NCBI GenBank assembly: GCA_019155205.2
Contig: JAHNZQ020003150.1
Coordinates: forward strand, 1,368,365 to 1,401,132
Direction: 5' to 3'
Origin: Gracilaria vermiculophylla
Lineage: Eukaryota > Rhodophyta > Florideophyceae > Gracilariales > Gracilariaceae
Length of the DNA: 32,768 nt
Each line of letters starts with the position of its first letter. The stretch's first letter is position 1. A model generated the notes under the pieces. The model was given only the letters and a program-made list of their open reading frames with translations. It was not told where the DNA came from and did not search any database. The translations under genes were made by a program, and so were the position numbers. Positions 1 to 9,311 of this stretch are shown piece after piece.

Positions 1-352
1 GTCAGTGGCAAAGTTGCACTGGCATTCCTACACTGGCCCCTGAAGAAGAGAACTGCTCCAGGCTCAAGGTGCGATTTGCTATAGGAGAACGACACGGAAG
101 TAAGGGTTGGTCCTGCCGCCTATTGTGACGTATACGAACGCATCTAACCACGGCGCACCACTTACGCCTGTAGGGTGCGTTTTGAGCGACAGAAAAGGGC
201 CTCCTCGACGCGTAGGGGACGAGCAAAGTCTAGTAACTACTCTTTTATTTTCCTGAAGCCAAAGTTGAAGAAGAAGGATCCTTCTACCGGTAGAGAACTG
301 GCGAAGAATTTATATCCCAGTCGTTTCCTGTCCGCCTTGAGTATACTCGGCG
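1..352 (+). other. Presumed leader of copia-like element
   Basis: This stretch precedes the copia-like gag frame and shows no convincing coding content of its own. It does not contain the 553-bp LTR found three times elsewhere in the window, so if it is the 5' leader of the element, the 5' LTR lies outside the window to the left. No primer-binding site could be assigned. The link to the element is inferred from position only. Confidence 0.35.
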
Positions 353-1648
353 ATGGATGTCGAGAAGGATTCAGACATGAAAAGCATCCCGCGCCTTAAA
401 GGAAGCGCCGACCATTACACATGGCGTATATACCTTCGGGACCTGATGCACAACCTGCAATCACTCTTCGTTCTGACGGAACTTTGACCAGAGGATGGTA
501 CCCTGCAAGCTCGCAGACGTTGAGATGATGCCGACCGTAAGGCACGATCTGCCATCGTGCAAAATCTCGGCACCCAACCTATCGTCGCTGTTTTGGAACT
601 ACTTGAACGTGACTCGTGCTCCGCTCTGGAGGTACGGACCAAGCTTGAGTCTACATACAAAAAGGACAACATCCAGTCCAAAATGAATTGGAGACAGAAG
701 CTCACCACATTCATTTTCCATGATGGTGACGATATCCAGAAAAACCTCGCGGAAATGGAAAGTACGTTCCTCGAGTTAGACAGACTTGGTGATCCATTAA
801 CTGATCGCGAGCGAACTGCAACTCTATTGCGAATACTACCAGATTCTCTTATGGCAGTTACCTTACTAGCGGACACAAACAACAAGGAGTACAACCAAGT
901 TGTCTCCTTACTTCGTTCGGAAATGGATAGTCGAACACATCGATCAGCGGCTTCGCAATCACAGCATACCGATGTTCAAAAGGCTCACACACATCCCTAT
1001 TCCGCTGCACAGAAGTCTAGTGCAAACCGAAAACCATGCATACGGATGAACAAGAAGGGCGTCAAATGCTGGAACTGCGGACGAATTGGTCACATCAAAT
1101 CGGAATCTTGGTCTCGTCACAAGAACAACAACGACAACCGGGCCTCCAACCGAAATGGTAGTCGCTCTAGAGTAAGTGGTCTTAATAAATAGAACCCTTC
1201 CAATAGGAACTGGGATTCACAAAATGGTTCTAATAATGGTGGTCGAAACCATAACCAACGGAACAACACCAAACGCAACAACAACGACGAGGATGGAGGT
1301 CCCCCAATGGGCTTCGTTGCAATAGCCCATGCCAAAATTTCATACGGAGAACACAACCAGACCTGGTTAGACTCCGGTGCAGCTCACGTCTTTGTTAAAG
1401 ACAAATGACTCTTTACGGATTACCGATCCCTCGCAAGTCAAACTGTTCGAACTTGTGACCAGATGTCAGAGATCAGCGGAGAAAGCACAATTGAACTGCC
1501 ACTTGGAAATGGAATAGTACATCCGGCCAAGCACACACCCTCCTTCGACTCAAATTTAAGACACTTATCAGTGCTGACGAAACACACACTAGTGGAACTC
1601 CCAAACGACTCAGATGGCCCCCAGGAAACGGACCTTCTAAGTCGGTAG
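353..1648 (+). pseudogene. Ty1/copia gag-protease fragment, four in-frame stops
   Basis: One reading frame runs from an ATG at 353 to 1648 and is broken by four in-frame stops (485-487, a second about 33 bases later, near 1190, and near 1406). The N-terminus has the RLKG...YTWR pattern usual at the start of copia Gag. The middle is a UBN2-type Gag core (WRQKL, LLRILPDS). Near 1070 there is a zinc knuckle, CWNCGRIGHIKSES, whose last cysteine has become serine. After an Asn-rich linker comes an aspartic protease active site, WLDSGAAH, near 1365-1388, then a frame resembling the protease body (FTDYR, ISGEST). No integrase, reverse transcriptase or RNase H follows: the LTR begins within 10 bases of the final stop. 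The element is therefore both mutated and missing most of pol. It cannot encode working Gag or protease as it stands. Confidence 0.85.
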
Positions 1649-1654
1649 ACCAGT

Positions 1655-2207
1655 TGTGGTATCTTCAGTTCTTCTTTCAAGGATGTAGTGCACAACGTCC
1701 GTCAGGAGCTTTTGTTGACTCCAAAGGCGCAAGTTCCTAACGGTGGTCTCCTCTAATCGCTTTTACGAACCGGGGGATTCCTTAAAGGGTGTATGCAAAC
1801 ACCAAGCGGAAAAGGAGGCTCACTGGGCGGACTCTGCTCCTACAGGCGCTGCTACGAGGCTACCTGGGGTTCGGCGGCTTAGAAACCGAAAGATATTCAA
1901 CGAGAGTCTCCAATCAGAAAAATAGATGAAGACACAAGGGTGCTTGGTTAAGTTTATCGGAGGAGGAGCTCGACCGGCAGATCAAATACCACGCCAGGAG
2001 CCCCCCTCGGCAGATCTCACTGCTGTAAAAATTACTTGTACCAGTGAACTAAATTAAATCTAAATTCTACCGTTCCTCAAGGGTACTGTAGCACACGTGG
2101 TCTGAATAACGCAAGATGCGGCTCAGTTAATAAAGAACAAACCCTCCTTATGAATATCCCGTCGTAAACTCACATGACAATATCACTTTCCAATCCAGTG
2201 TACTACA
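1655..2207 (+). repeat. 553-bp LTR copy 1, likely 3' LTR of the copia fragment
   Basis: Begins TGTGGTA and ends TACTACA, imperfect inverted termini of an LTR. Two other copies of the same length are at 15466-16018 (same strand) and 17042-17594 (opposite strand). Flanking pentamers differ (ccagt on the left, atgaa on the right), so this is not a solo LTR with an intact target duplication. Adjacency to gag-protease suggests it is the 3' LTR. No strong polypurine tract is seen just upstream, so the pairing is probable rather than proven. Confidence 0.8.
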
Positions 2208-2514
2208 ATGAACACTGATGAAAAGACAGATGCACAACAGAACGTATTTTAAATGGAATAAAAATTTGCTTTAGATAAAAACAGTGTTCTCCATATTCCT
2301 GTTTTAAGAGGAAAACATCAAAAACCTTTTGAACGTAGTAAAGTTCTATCATAGCTCACAGTATGCTATGGACAGTACCCGCAATGAAACAAATACATAC
2401 GAAGCCTTTTTATAGAGCCTTATAGAGTCAAGAGGTTTACAAATGCTTTTGCACAACGGTTCTTAAAATTTTACATATCTTATTTTTTTCGAAGATAGCG
2501 CCGCTGTTTAGTAC
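2208..2514. other. AT-rich intergenic, nothing recognised
   Basis: No ORF, RNA gene or clear repeat was seen between LTR copy 1 and the next repeat. Confidence 0.4.
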
Positions 2515-2940
2515 TTTATAACAATAAAAAAAAGTTCTTCGCTAACTATAAACTAATGCCACGCAGTTCCTTACGTGTTTCGTTCACTTAAACCTCTTTA
2601 AAAATGAATAAGATGTGCTTGTTAGAATGCTGTGTGGCCATTACAGTCCATTCTGAACAGGTTTTGATTAAAACAAAAGTATTGAAAATAGCCCGAAAAC
2701 TATGAATACTTTAAGTATTGAACGGTAGAGAAACGCATTCCAAAACGTTGAATAAGTATTATTTAGTACAAAGAAGCGAAAATGAATTACTGAAGAAGGC
2801 AAAATAAAGTTTGAAAGTGAGATGTTTTATGTTTTTGAAACGGTTCTTTACCTTGAATTTCTTTGAAAACTAATTTTGAAAGCACTACAGTTTTAAAAAC
2901 GATGATTAGCATCAAAATGTCAGGTGTTCTATACTTTTAA
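2515..2940 (+). repeat. Copy of right end of the 1.46-kb TIR element
   Basis: The sequence matches 27305-27733 over about 420 bp in the same orientation. Shared stretches include AATGAATAAGATGT, TAGTATTATTTAGTACA-like sequence, ACTGAAGAAGGCAAAAT and ATCAAAATG(T/C)CAGGTGT. The latter half corresponds to the right terminal region of the inverted-repeat element at 26278-27733. No matching left terminus was found upstream here, so this looks like a truncated copy. It abuts MITE-1 copy A directly. Confidence 0.75.
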
Positions 2941-3309
2941 AACTGTCTTAATGAGGTCCATTTTTAGAGTTAAAGCCAAAATATTAAATTGTTTTCCAAA
3001 TCCTTTTCTTAATGATCTCTCTATTGTGTCTTCAACACCAGGAGCGCTGAACCATGTCCACAGCACACAACCAACATTTGCAGCTGTTGAATCAGACGCA
3101 GTTGTCAACAACATCCGTAAATTAATGCCCTGAATAGAGGTCTTTCCAAAACCTGATTTGCCCGGTAGGCCATTTTTCAAAATTAAAATTCGAAATGCTG
3201 AGGCCCACGGATCAGATTTCAATTAATTTTTAATTGCGTGATGGTGCGCTGACGTCACATGAGGTCAAACTGACCTCATGTGACGTCAGCCCACCGGTAC
3301 GGGAGGCAC
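2938..3309 (+). mobile_element. MITE-1 copy A (short non-autonomous DNA transposon)
   Basis: The interior matches 31261-31652 in the same orientation and 22013-22425 inverted. Shared blocks include GCGCTGAACCATGTCCACA and GCAGCTGTTGAATCAG. The right end is followed by TA at 3310-3311, as expected for TA target duplication. The left end is degraded and starts around 2938. No transposase is encoded. The right terminal zone holds the large hairpin listed separately. Confidence 0.75.
3248..3290. repeat. Perfect hairpin: 20-bp arms, 3-nt loop
   Basis: The left arm GCTGACGTCACATGAGGTCA is followed by AAC and then by its exact reverse complement. The arms contain two TGACGTCA octamers and two TGAGGTCA/TGACCTCA elements. 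The hairpin lies at the right subterminal region of MITE-1 copy A, where the other copies carry a weaker palindrome with a CTCATATGAG-type core. Arm identity in a copy this diverged suggests repair by gene conversion or selection on the hairpin. Confidence 0.9.
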
Positions 3310-3462
3310 TAGTGTCGACAACAAACACGACGGGCCTAGTCGAGAGCATCAGTGTAAGTATCATTTTTTATACCCCGCTTTGATAGTTTTTGATTCAAAA
3401 CTTTTGCTATTATCCAAATCTGGACATTCGTATACGACAATTTGGAGCGCTTGTCGACATGA

Positions 3463-3885
3463 TCAGCTGCAAGCCGTTGTGAGCAATGCGCCAAGAATTA
3501 TGTCTTCGCGGGGGCTTGCGCTTTGGCTGCCTTCCTCCTCAGACCGGGGCGGGTCCTCCGATCGGCTTTTAGTGTGAAGAGGTCTGCAGGCCCCGTCGTC
3601 GCACCTCGCAAACGCTCGAGGCGTGTCGGAGATGCTCGAGATCTCATATTGATTGATGTGCCACGGCGCCGGCTTCAATAGATCTCGTAATTTCTTAAGT
3701 AAGGATTCAAAGCTCACACTGGAGAGTGTAAGGATTGCACGACGATGTTCGCAAAGGACGTGAATGTGTGTGGCAGCTGGGCATGTTCGCTTTATACACA
3801 ACCTCCTAGTACAGCTCGCATATTTCAATTGCTGTTCCAATGTTAAGAATCTACCACGAACAAAGGTCTTGTGTGTCTCCTGCAC
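3463..3885 (-). CDS. Hypothetical ORF, 140 aa, doubtful
   Basis: A 140-residue open frame on the minus strand with no family recognised. It is Cys- and Arg-containing with an acidic, serine-rich stretch near the C-terminus (SRSEDPPRSEEEGSQ). There is no signal peptide or membrane segment. A 97-aa plus-strand frame overlaps it at 3764-4057. Base composition here is more GC-rich than the neighbouring repeats, the only modest argument for coding. It could equally be chance; expression evidence is absent. Confidence 0.2.
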   Translation of the reverse strand: MQETHKTFVRGRFLTLEQQLKYASCTRRLCIKRTCPAATHIHVLCEHRRAILTLSSVSFESLLKKLRDLLKPAPWHINQYEISSISDTPRAFARCDDGACRPLHTKSRSEDPPRSEEEGSQSASPREDIILGALLTTACS

Positions 3886-4675
3886 TTCTGCAGCCTGTAT
3901 TCCTGCAGGAGGTGATTTCTCTTATCCAACGTTTTGCATCGTCCCCTTCTCAGAATCCACGGTGATGGTGTGTCGCAGAAAACACCGTACAGAAGTAAGA
4001 AATCTTACAGCGCTAAAATTCAACGTTCTGGGGACAATTCCTGCGAGAATAAATTGACTGTCCTGGCGGTCCTCAGAAGCTGTTTTCCTTCGAGGTAGAA
4101 AGGGTAGACCGTTATGAACAGAGGGACTAGTTCGCTTTTCCCTTCTTGCCTCACGACGTTTGTGCTATACCTTAATCAATATCGAACATAATCCCGCAGA
4201 CGCGTTAATTCCTTTGCTTTTAGCCATCTGGATAACTCAACCCTAATGCTCAATTAAACTTGAATTAAGCGCCTTGTTCTTATCAAAGAGGGTCCGTTCA
4301 ACATTTGATTTGTCAGCTGTTGCGTCTACAGGACATCATCCGATATCAACTCGTGAGATTGGGTTGATAAAATTTTATGAATAGTTGAAGACCATGTTAA
4401 GGTCTTCACATAATCTCAATTCACTTCTGTACATACCACGCGCTTCATACAGATATATTCTTTACAGGATTATTTTTGGGTTTCTTCTGTAAACCATCTT
4501 TCTAATTCAGCGCATGAACTGGTTTTGGAAATGTCGATCTCCTCCTGTTTCTAAAATCAACATAATCTCATTCACAAAACCTGAGACTCAATTCAAAAAC
4601 CTCGTGAGAATCATGGAATTCGATTTTCACCTAGAATTTGCAATAATAAACACTCAAATCATTTCTCTGAACCCT
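3886..4675. other. Intergenic upstream of the Cys-rich protein gene
   Basis: No repeat or RNA gene recognised. An open frame that starts at 4514 and reads into the downstream gene is discounted because the TATA box at 4676 lies inside it and a signal peptide starts at 4757. Confidence 0.4.
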
Positions 4676-4684
4676 TATAAAAAA
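4676..4684 (+). promoter_or_regulatory. TATA box of the Cys-rich protein gene
   Basis: TATAAAAAA sits 81 bases before the chosen ATG at 4757. This leaves room for a start site near 4706 and a 5' leader of about 50 bases. It also argues against using the earlier ATG at 4514, which would lie upstream of the transcription start. Confidence 0.55.
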
Positions 4685-4756
4685 GAAACTACCTTCGCCG
4701 CCTGTCTGGGTCGAACAGAAGTCTATCGCCGGCATCGCCGCCTCATCTTCGACGAC

Positions 4757-6883
4757 ATGGGGAACTGCTTTCTGTCCACAAGTTTGTCGATTGTTTTGTT
4801 TGTAACACTTTTAACATTATGCGCTTGCTCGACATCTGGATCATCTGACGCGTTGGCTACCACGGAACATACCTTCAAGAAGTTCCACCGTTCTAGATAT
4901 CCGAAACGCACTCGAACCTTCCTTGGAACACGTTCGTACTTTTCTTTTGGTAAGCGTCGTGGTTCTAAAACCTTCACCGGTAAGCACAGAAAGACTTCCA
5001 TCAGCAAGGGTCGTCGAGTACGGCCGCGACGGATTCGTACGCGCCATGTTCGACCACGGCCTTTTGTTCCGCGCCCGGTTCGTCCGCGCCCGGTTCGTCC
5101 GCGCCCCGTTCGTCCGCGCCCCGTTCGTCCGCGCCCCGTTCGTCCGCGCCCCGTTCGTCCGCGCCCTGTTCGTCCGCGCCCTGTGCGTCCGCGTCCAGTA
5201 CGTCCTCGGCCGACTCGTCCTCGACCGGCTCCCATCACACTTCCCATTCCATTTCCACAACCTTCATCTCCACCATCTGGTCCACCAACCACAACTCAGC
5301 CTATTCCCCCGACGTCGCCATTCATGCCGCTTCTTACCGAGTGCTCAGAATGTAGCTCCGGGGAAGAATGTTCGACCAATCTCTGCGAGGAAGGAGTATG
5401 CACGTTTGAAACGGATACTTCCAGAACTAAATGCGGCATAGGCCGTGAATGTGAGGCATGTAGCGTAGCTTCTGAATGCTTGCAAGGCATCTGTTTTGCT
5501 GGAAAATGTACTGACGGTTCGGAAATATCATTGATCAATTGCGGACTCAAATCTGAGTGTGGGGATTGCAGAAGAAGTGATGACTGCGCTACTCGACTTT
5601 GTTCCAATGGCAAATGTACTTTCAACACGGAAAGTTCTCGAGCTCGTTGTTTTCCAAAAAAAGCCGAGTGTCGCCCATGTTCCTCAGGTACAGATTGCCT
5701 ACAGGGAACGTGCAAAAGAGGTGTTTGCACTGATAACACGGTACCGTCGCTAAGCAGATGTGGATTCCTTCTTGAATGTGCCACATGCGCTGACGACGAA
5801 GAATGTGCCACGAAAAGATGTTCCAACAACAAATGTGTCTTCCCCAATCAAGCCTCAACGACAAAATGCTTCCCTCAGCCGTCTTCTAGTCCATCGCCAT
5901 CATCATTTATTACACCTTCAAAACCATCATCGACACCTGCACCGAAACCCTCATCTTCATCATCACCCTCACCCTCGTCGACATCGCCACCGCTTCCCTC
6001 TCCGACTTCTTCTCAAACGCCGTTGCCTTCATCAGTTCCCTTGAAGCCGGAATGCTCTGCATGCGATGTTGCAGAGGACTGTTTGCAAGGAATTTGTAAG
6101 AACGGATTTTGTACCGATAACACGGTGCTATCTTTACTGCGATGCGGGTTTGGAGCTGAATGTGAGCCTTGCACTTCAAATACAGAATGCAGTACGCAAC
6201 TCTGCACGGATGAGAAATGTGTATTCGACACGGTCAGGTCTAAGCAGAAATGCTTCCCCGAACCATCGAGCGCGCCGCTAAAAGCTGAATGTGCTCCTTG
6301 TAGCCAGGGTCCGGAATGCCTGCAAGGAATTTGCACGAAGGGCAAATGCACTGATGACAGCTTTGAATCTCTTCGTCGATGCGGGTTTGGTCGTGAATGT
6401 GACGTGTGTGATGAAAGTGCTGACTGTGCGTCGAAGTCTTGTAGATCTGGCAGATGTGTTTTCAGAAACATGTCATCGTTGAAGAAATGTTTCCCAACAG
6501 GCCTCGGAACCCCTACTCCTGTTCCTTCAAAGAAGGATGAGTGTGAGAGCTGCACTTTAGCCAGTGAGTGCCAGCAAGGCATTTGTAAGAAGGGAAAATG
6601 CACTGATGACAGTTTTGATTCTCTTCGAAAATGCGGATTCGCAACGACATGCTCACCATGCACTTCAAGTGAAGATTGTATATCGAAATTGTGCGAGTTT
6701 GGAAAATGTGTCTTTGACAATCCAAATTCGAGAACTTCTTGCTTCCCTAGAACTGGAAAAAAGAAGGAGTGTGCAACGTGTGAATCAGCAGATGAATGTG
6801 AGACAGAAAAATGTTGGTTTAAGAAGTGCGTGCGGAAAGATATACGTTCAATCGAAAAATGTTTCCCAGACAGGCGTCGCTGA
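4757..6883 (+). CDS. Secreted Arg/Pro-repeat, 12-module Cys-rich protein
   Basis: The chosen start gives a 708-aa protein opening with a typical signal peptide: MGNC, then the hydrophobic core LSIVLFVTLLTLCAC. An Arg/Lys-rich segment follows, then ten VRPRP-type pentapeptides (5078-5227) and a Pro/Ser/Thr linker. The rest is 12 modules of pattern ECxxCxxxxECxxxxCxxGxC...C, six cysteines each. Modules alternate between type A (LQGIC..GKCTD...CG) and type B (C..GKCVF...CF). A Ser/Pro spacer rich in SSPSPSS splits the array after module five. Cysteine spacing recalls Dickkopf-N-like or other small extracellular disulfide modules, but I do not recognise an exact family. A wall-associated or extracellular-matrix role is inferred from the signal peptide, basic Pro-rich tract and disulfide modules. 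It is single-exon, with a promoter TATA box at 4676. Confidence 0.85.
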   Translation: MGNCFLSTSLSIVLFVTLLTLCACSTSGSSDALATTEHTFKKFHRSRYPKRTRTFLGTRSYFSFGKRRGSKTFTGKHRKTSISKGRRVRPRRIRTRHVRPRPFVPRPVRPRPVRPRPVRPRPVRPRPVRPRPVRPRPVRPRPVRPRPVRPRPTRPRPAPITLPIPFPQPSSPPSGPPTTTQPIPPTSPFMPLLTECSECSSGEECSTNLCEEGVCTFETDTSRTKCGIGRECEACSVASECLQGICFAGKCTDGSEISLINCGLKSECGDCRRSDDCATRLCSNGKCTFNTESSRARCFPKKAECRPCSSGTDCLQGTCKRGVCTDNTVPSLSRCGFLLECATCADDEECATKRCSNNKCVFPNQASTTKCFPQPSSSPSPSSFITPSKPSSTPAPKPSSSSSPSPSSTSPPLPSPTSSQTPLPSSVPLKPECSACDVAEDCLQGICKNGFCTDNTVLSLLRCGFGAECEPCTSNTECSTQLCTDEKCVFDTVRSKQKCFPEPSSAPLKAECAPCSQGPECLQGICTKGKCTDDSFESLRRCGFGRECDVCDESADCASKSCRSGRCVFRNMSSLKKCFPTGLGTPTPVPSKKDECESCTLASECQQGICKKGKCTDDSFDSLRKCGFATTCSPCTSSEDCISKLCEFGKCVFDNPNSRTSCFPRTGKKKECATCESADECETEKCWFKKCVRKDIRSIEKCFPDRRR
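5078..5227 (+). repeat. 15-bp coding minisatellite, ten units (VRPRP)
   Basis: Ten head-to-tail 15-bp units based on GTTCGTCCGCGCCCC encode nine VRPRP pentapeptides and a final TRPRP. Central units are almost identical in DNA while the outer ones differ at third positions, the pattern expected from recent expansion in the middle of the array. Copy number probably varies between individuals. Confidence 0.95.
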
Positions 6884-7281
6884 CTTCCCTGTATTGAAGC
6901 TCTTTTTGCATACTTCTAAACTCAATATCTTGATATTGAAGTTATATTATTATGAAAATTTTGATAGAAAATAATTCCTATCCGATAAAATGAGCAAACT
7001 GTTTTTGATTCCAATGGTAATTGCGATTCAGGAACCCGAATACTTCACAATCATATCAATGAAAATGCTTTGATCGTTGCATGGCATGCTAGAAAATCAC
7101 AGAATTTCAGCATTTAAATAAATATCTTGAATTATGTGGTCCTATGGCTTGCATATATTTGCTTTCTAATCGAAATGATTAATACATGCATTTCATTTTC
7201 AGCTACAATGATGAAATGCAAATTATTCATCATTTCAACTGCATATAAAATTCCGGATACTTTCATTCTATTGGACTATTC

Positions 7282-7357
7282 TGACAAATAATGCAAGTGC
7301 TAGAATGCTATTTACCAATTGACAAATAATGCAAGTGCTAAAATGCTATCTACTAAA
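7282..7357 (+). repeat. Tandem duplication, two 38-bp units
   Basis: TGACAAATAATGCAAGTGCT occurs at 7282 and again at 7320. The two units continue in parallel with a few substitutions to about 7357. Confidence 0.9.
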
Positions 7358-7859
7358 TTCAAGCGAGGCGATGTGCAATGCAAAGACGACGAGCAAGACA
7401 GTCGAAAGGACTCGAGGGTCTGCCATCAGCAATATATAAGTAGCAGGTAGAAGAGAAACAATGGGACGTGAGAGAGGGGATAGAGAAAAAAGAAACCGGG
7501 CAAAGGAGTTTGACTTGGCGACCCGTCGTGCTCACCAACTGTGCCTGTAGAGTTACACCCTGTCATCCGTTTATCTACAGTTTTACCCATGTCAGCAATA
7601 ACTCCGTATCTGTACATGCAAAACGACACAATAAGGGCACTATGTAGATCTTAGGGTAAATTTTCAGACACGATATTCAATGATAACCTATATGTGCACA
7701 GTGGATATAAAGGATTCACAGAGTCACACCAACCATTACCAGCCAAAATGCGTTAACAACAGCTAGCTTTGCATTTGGTGGAAACGTTCTTGCAGATAAT
7801 ATAAGAATTGCTATGATTGGAATTAAAAATGATGAAACTTTGTTATATGTCCTCAAAGG

Positions 7860-8500
7860 TTTTTCTATTATCTTTAATCTTTGTGTATCACAGATAGAGG
7901 TATTAGGAAACAGAGTATAACAAAAGACAGGACAGTCTTCAAGCCTCAATGTCTTCGAGTATTCAATCAAATAAGATATTGTCAGTTTAAGCTAGTTCAG
8001 CGATCGCAGCACGATATCCACTCTTAAAAACGTAGAGTCTCCTATTCTACGTAGAGAATCCGCCAGACTCCTCGTACCCCATATCCCGATCCGCAGTGTT
8101 AGAATATGTAGTCCAGATATTTAGTGCATAAAGGGTGTAAGTGAAAAGTTGGACAAAGAAGGCTATATTACAGAGTTGGAAACAATCAGATCTTCAGTAC
8201 TTATATTTCTGCACTGAATGTAATGAAGATATTTGCGTCACATATAACACAGATTGAGGTGCTGAGACACACAAGAACAAAAATTGAGTGTACAAGCCAC
8301 ACTGATGTCAAATACTTTCTGGAAGACAGTCTTCAAGCTACACTTCCCTCGAGTATTGAATCGAATAAAATATTGTCAGTTTTAGCTATATTAGTGATCG
8401 CAGTGCATTGCCCACTGTTAAAGACGAATAGTCTGCTGTTCTCCTACAAGAATCAGCCAGAATCCTCTTCGTACCGCATTGTCACTATGCAGTGTTACAT
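7860..8500 (+). repeat. Direct duplication of a ~250-bp noncoding segment
   Basis: About 7860-8105 matches about 8215-8500 in the same orientation. Shared blocks include GACAGTCTTCAAGC, TCGAGTATT(C/G)AATC, ATATTGTCAGTTT and GCGATCGCAG / GTGATCGCAG. The copies differ by substitutions and by an insertion of roughly 40 bases in the second copy, so the event is old. No coding frame is conserved between copies. Confidence 0.75.
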
Positions 8501-9311
8501 CACGCTCTTTGAAACAATGTTTTTTCTTCAAATGACTGCATACCGAAAGAGACATTTTGCGCATGTAGGATGACTGCTCGCAGAATTGGCTCAATTTATG
8601 TGGTTAAGGGCCAAATATCTTAGAGGTCTGGGGGTGACTCAAATAATTTAGAGTTTAAGAACGGTGGCATATCAAAATCGCAACATAATCGGCGCAAATG
8701 GTACAAATTCATCACCACAGGGCTCATTTCTACCATCAAACTGAACAGTAGTCGCCTTTTTCTAACTAGTTTCCTTTCGTCAACTTGTTTGCTGTCCGCT
8801 CCTTATCTCGTCCAAACGTCGATAAAAACCTATCACCCTGCGTTTCAATACAATAAAAGTATACTGGTAGATTTATGTTTTACTCCAACCATGAAAAAAG
8901 ACACTCCAATATTCCAAGCATTCCTCACCAAGCGCTACGACACTTGAGTATGATTGTGAAGCCACCGTTGTCTGCGCTTCTAGAAAGTAAAATCACCATG
9001 CGCTTACTGTGTGTCGCTCTATTTTTCGAACAAATCCCAACAAATAACCCTTACAAAATAGAAGTCCCCATCTTACTCTTCAAACCATGTTCGTGTTACC
9101 ATATACTTTTGTCATGAATAAAACTTCACCAATAGAGTACTTGAATTCTGCAAGCCGTCACCCCTTGAAGTACTAAATTCAGCCATAACAAAATCTCCTG
9201 CTCGAATGGCATCAGTTTCGGCGACTTCTGGTGGCGCTATTAAAACCAGAACCATAACTTACAAGTTCAAAATGAGCGGAAGTGTATGGTTGTATACTGA
9301 CTTTTCTCTGT

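Larger units (their letters stand above)
6884..9311. other. Intergenic region with local duplications
   Basis: AT-rich DNA between two convergent genes (4757-6883 plus and 9312-11528 minus). Apart from the two duplications listed separately, no gene, RNA or mobile element was recognised. Short open frames at 7716-7970, 8223-8573 and 8875-9117 have no recognisable motifs, and the first two overlap the duplicated segments. Confidence 0.5.

Noticed and set aside
2924..3222. Short frames on both strands at 2924-3222
   Set aside because: They lie within MITE-1 copy A and are not conserved in copies B and C.
4514..4756. N-terminal extension of the Cys-rich protein from an earlier ATG
   Set aside because: The TATA box at 4676 lies inside it, and a clear signal peptide starts at 4757.
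4723..5441. Long frames rich in GRGRT, ARTNG or RARFV repeats on both strands
   Set aside because: They are shadows of the 15-bp minisatellite, which stays open in all frames.
5296..6720. Minus-strand frames of 183 and 235 aa across the Cys-module region
   Set aside because: Antisense readings of the repeated cysteine codons; no independent motif.
8223..8573. 116-aa ORF
   Set aside because: Lies in the duplicated noncoding segment and the frame is not kept in the other copy.
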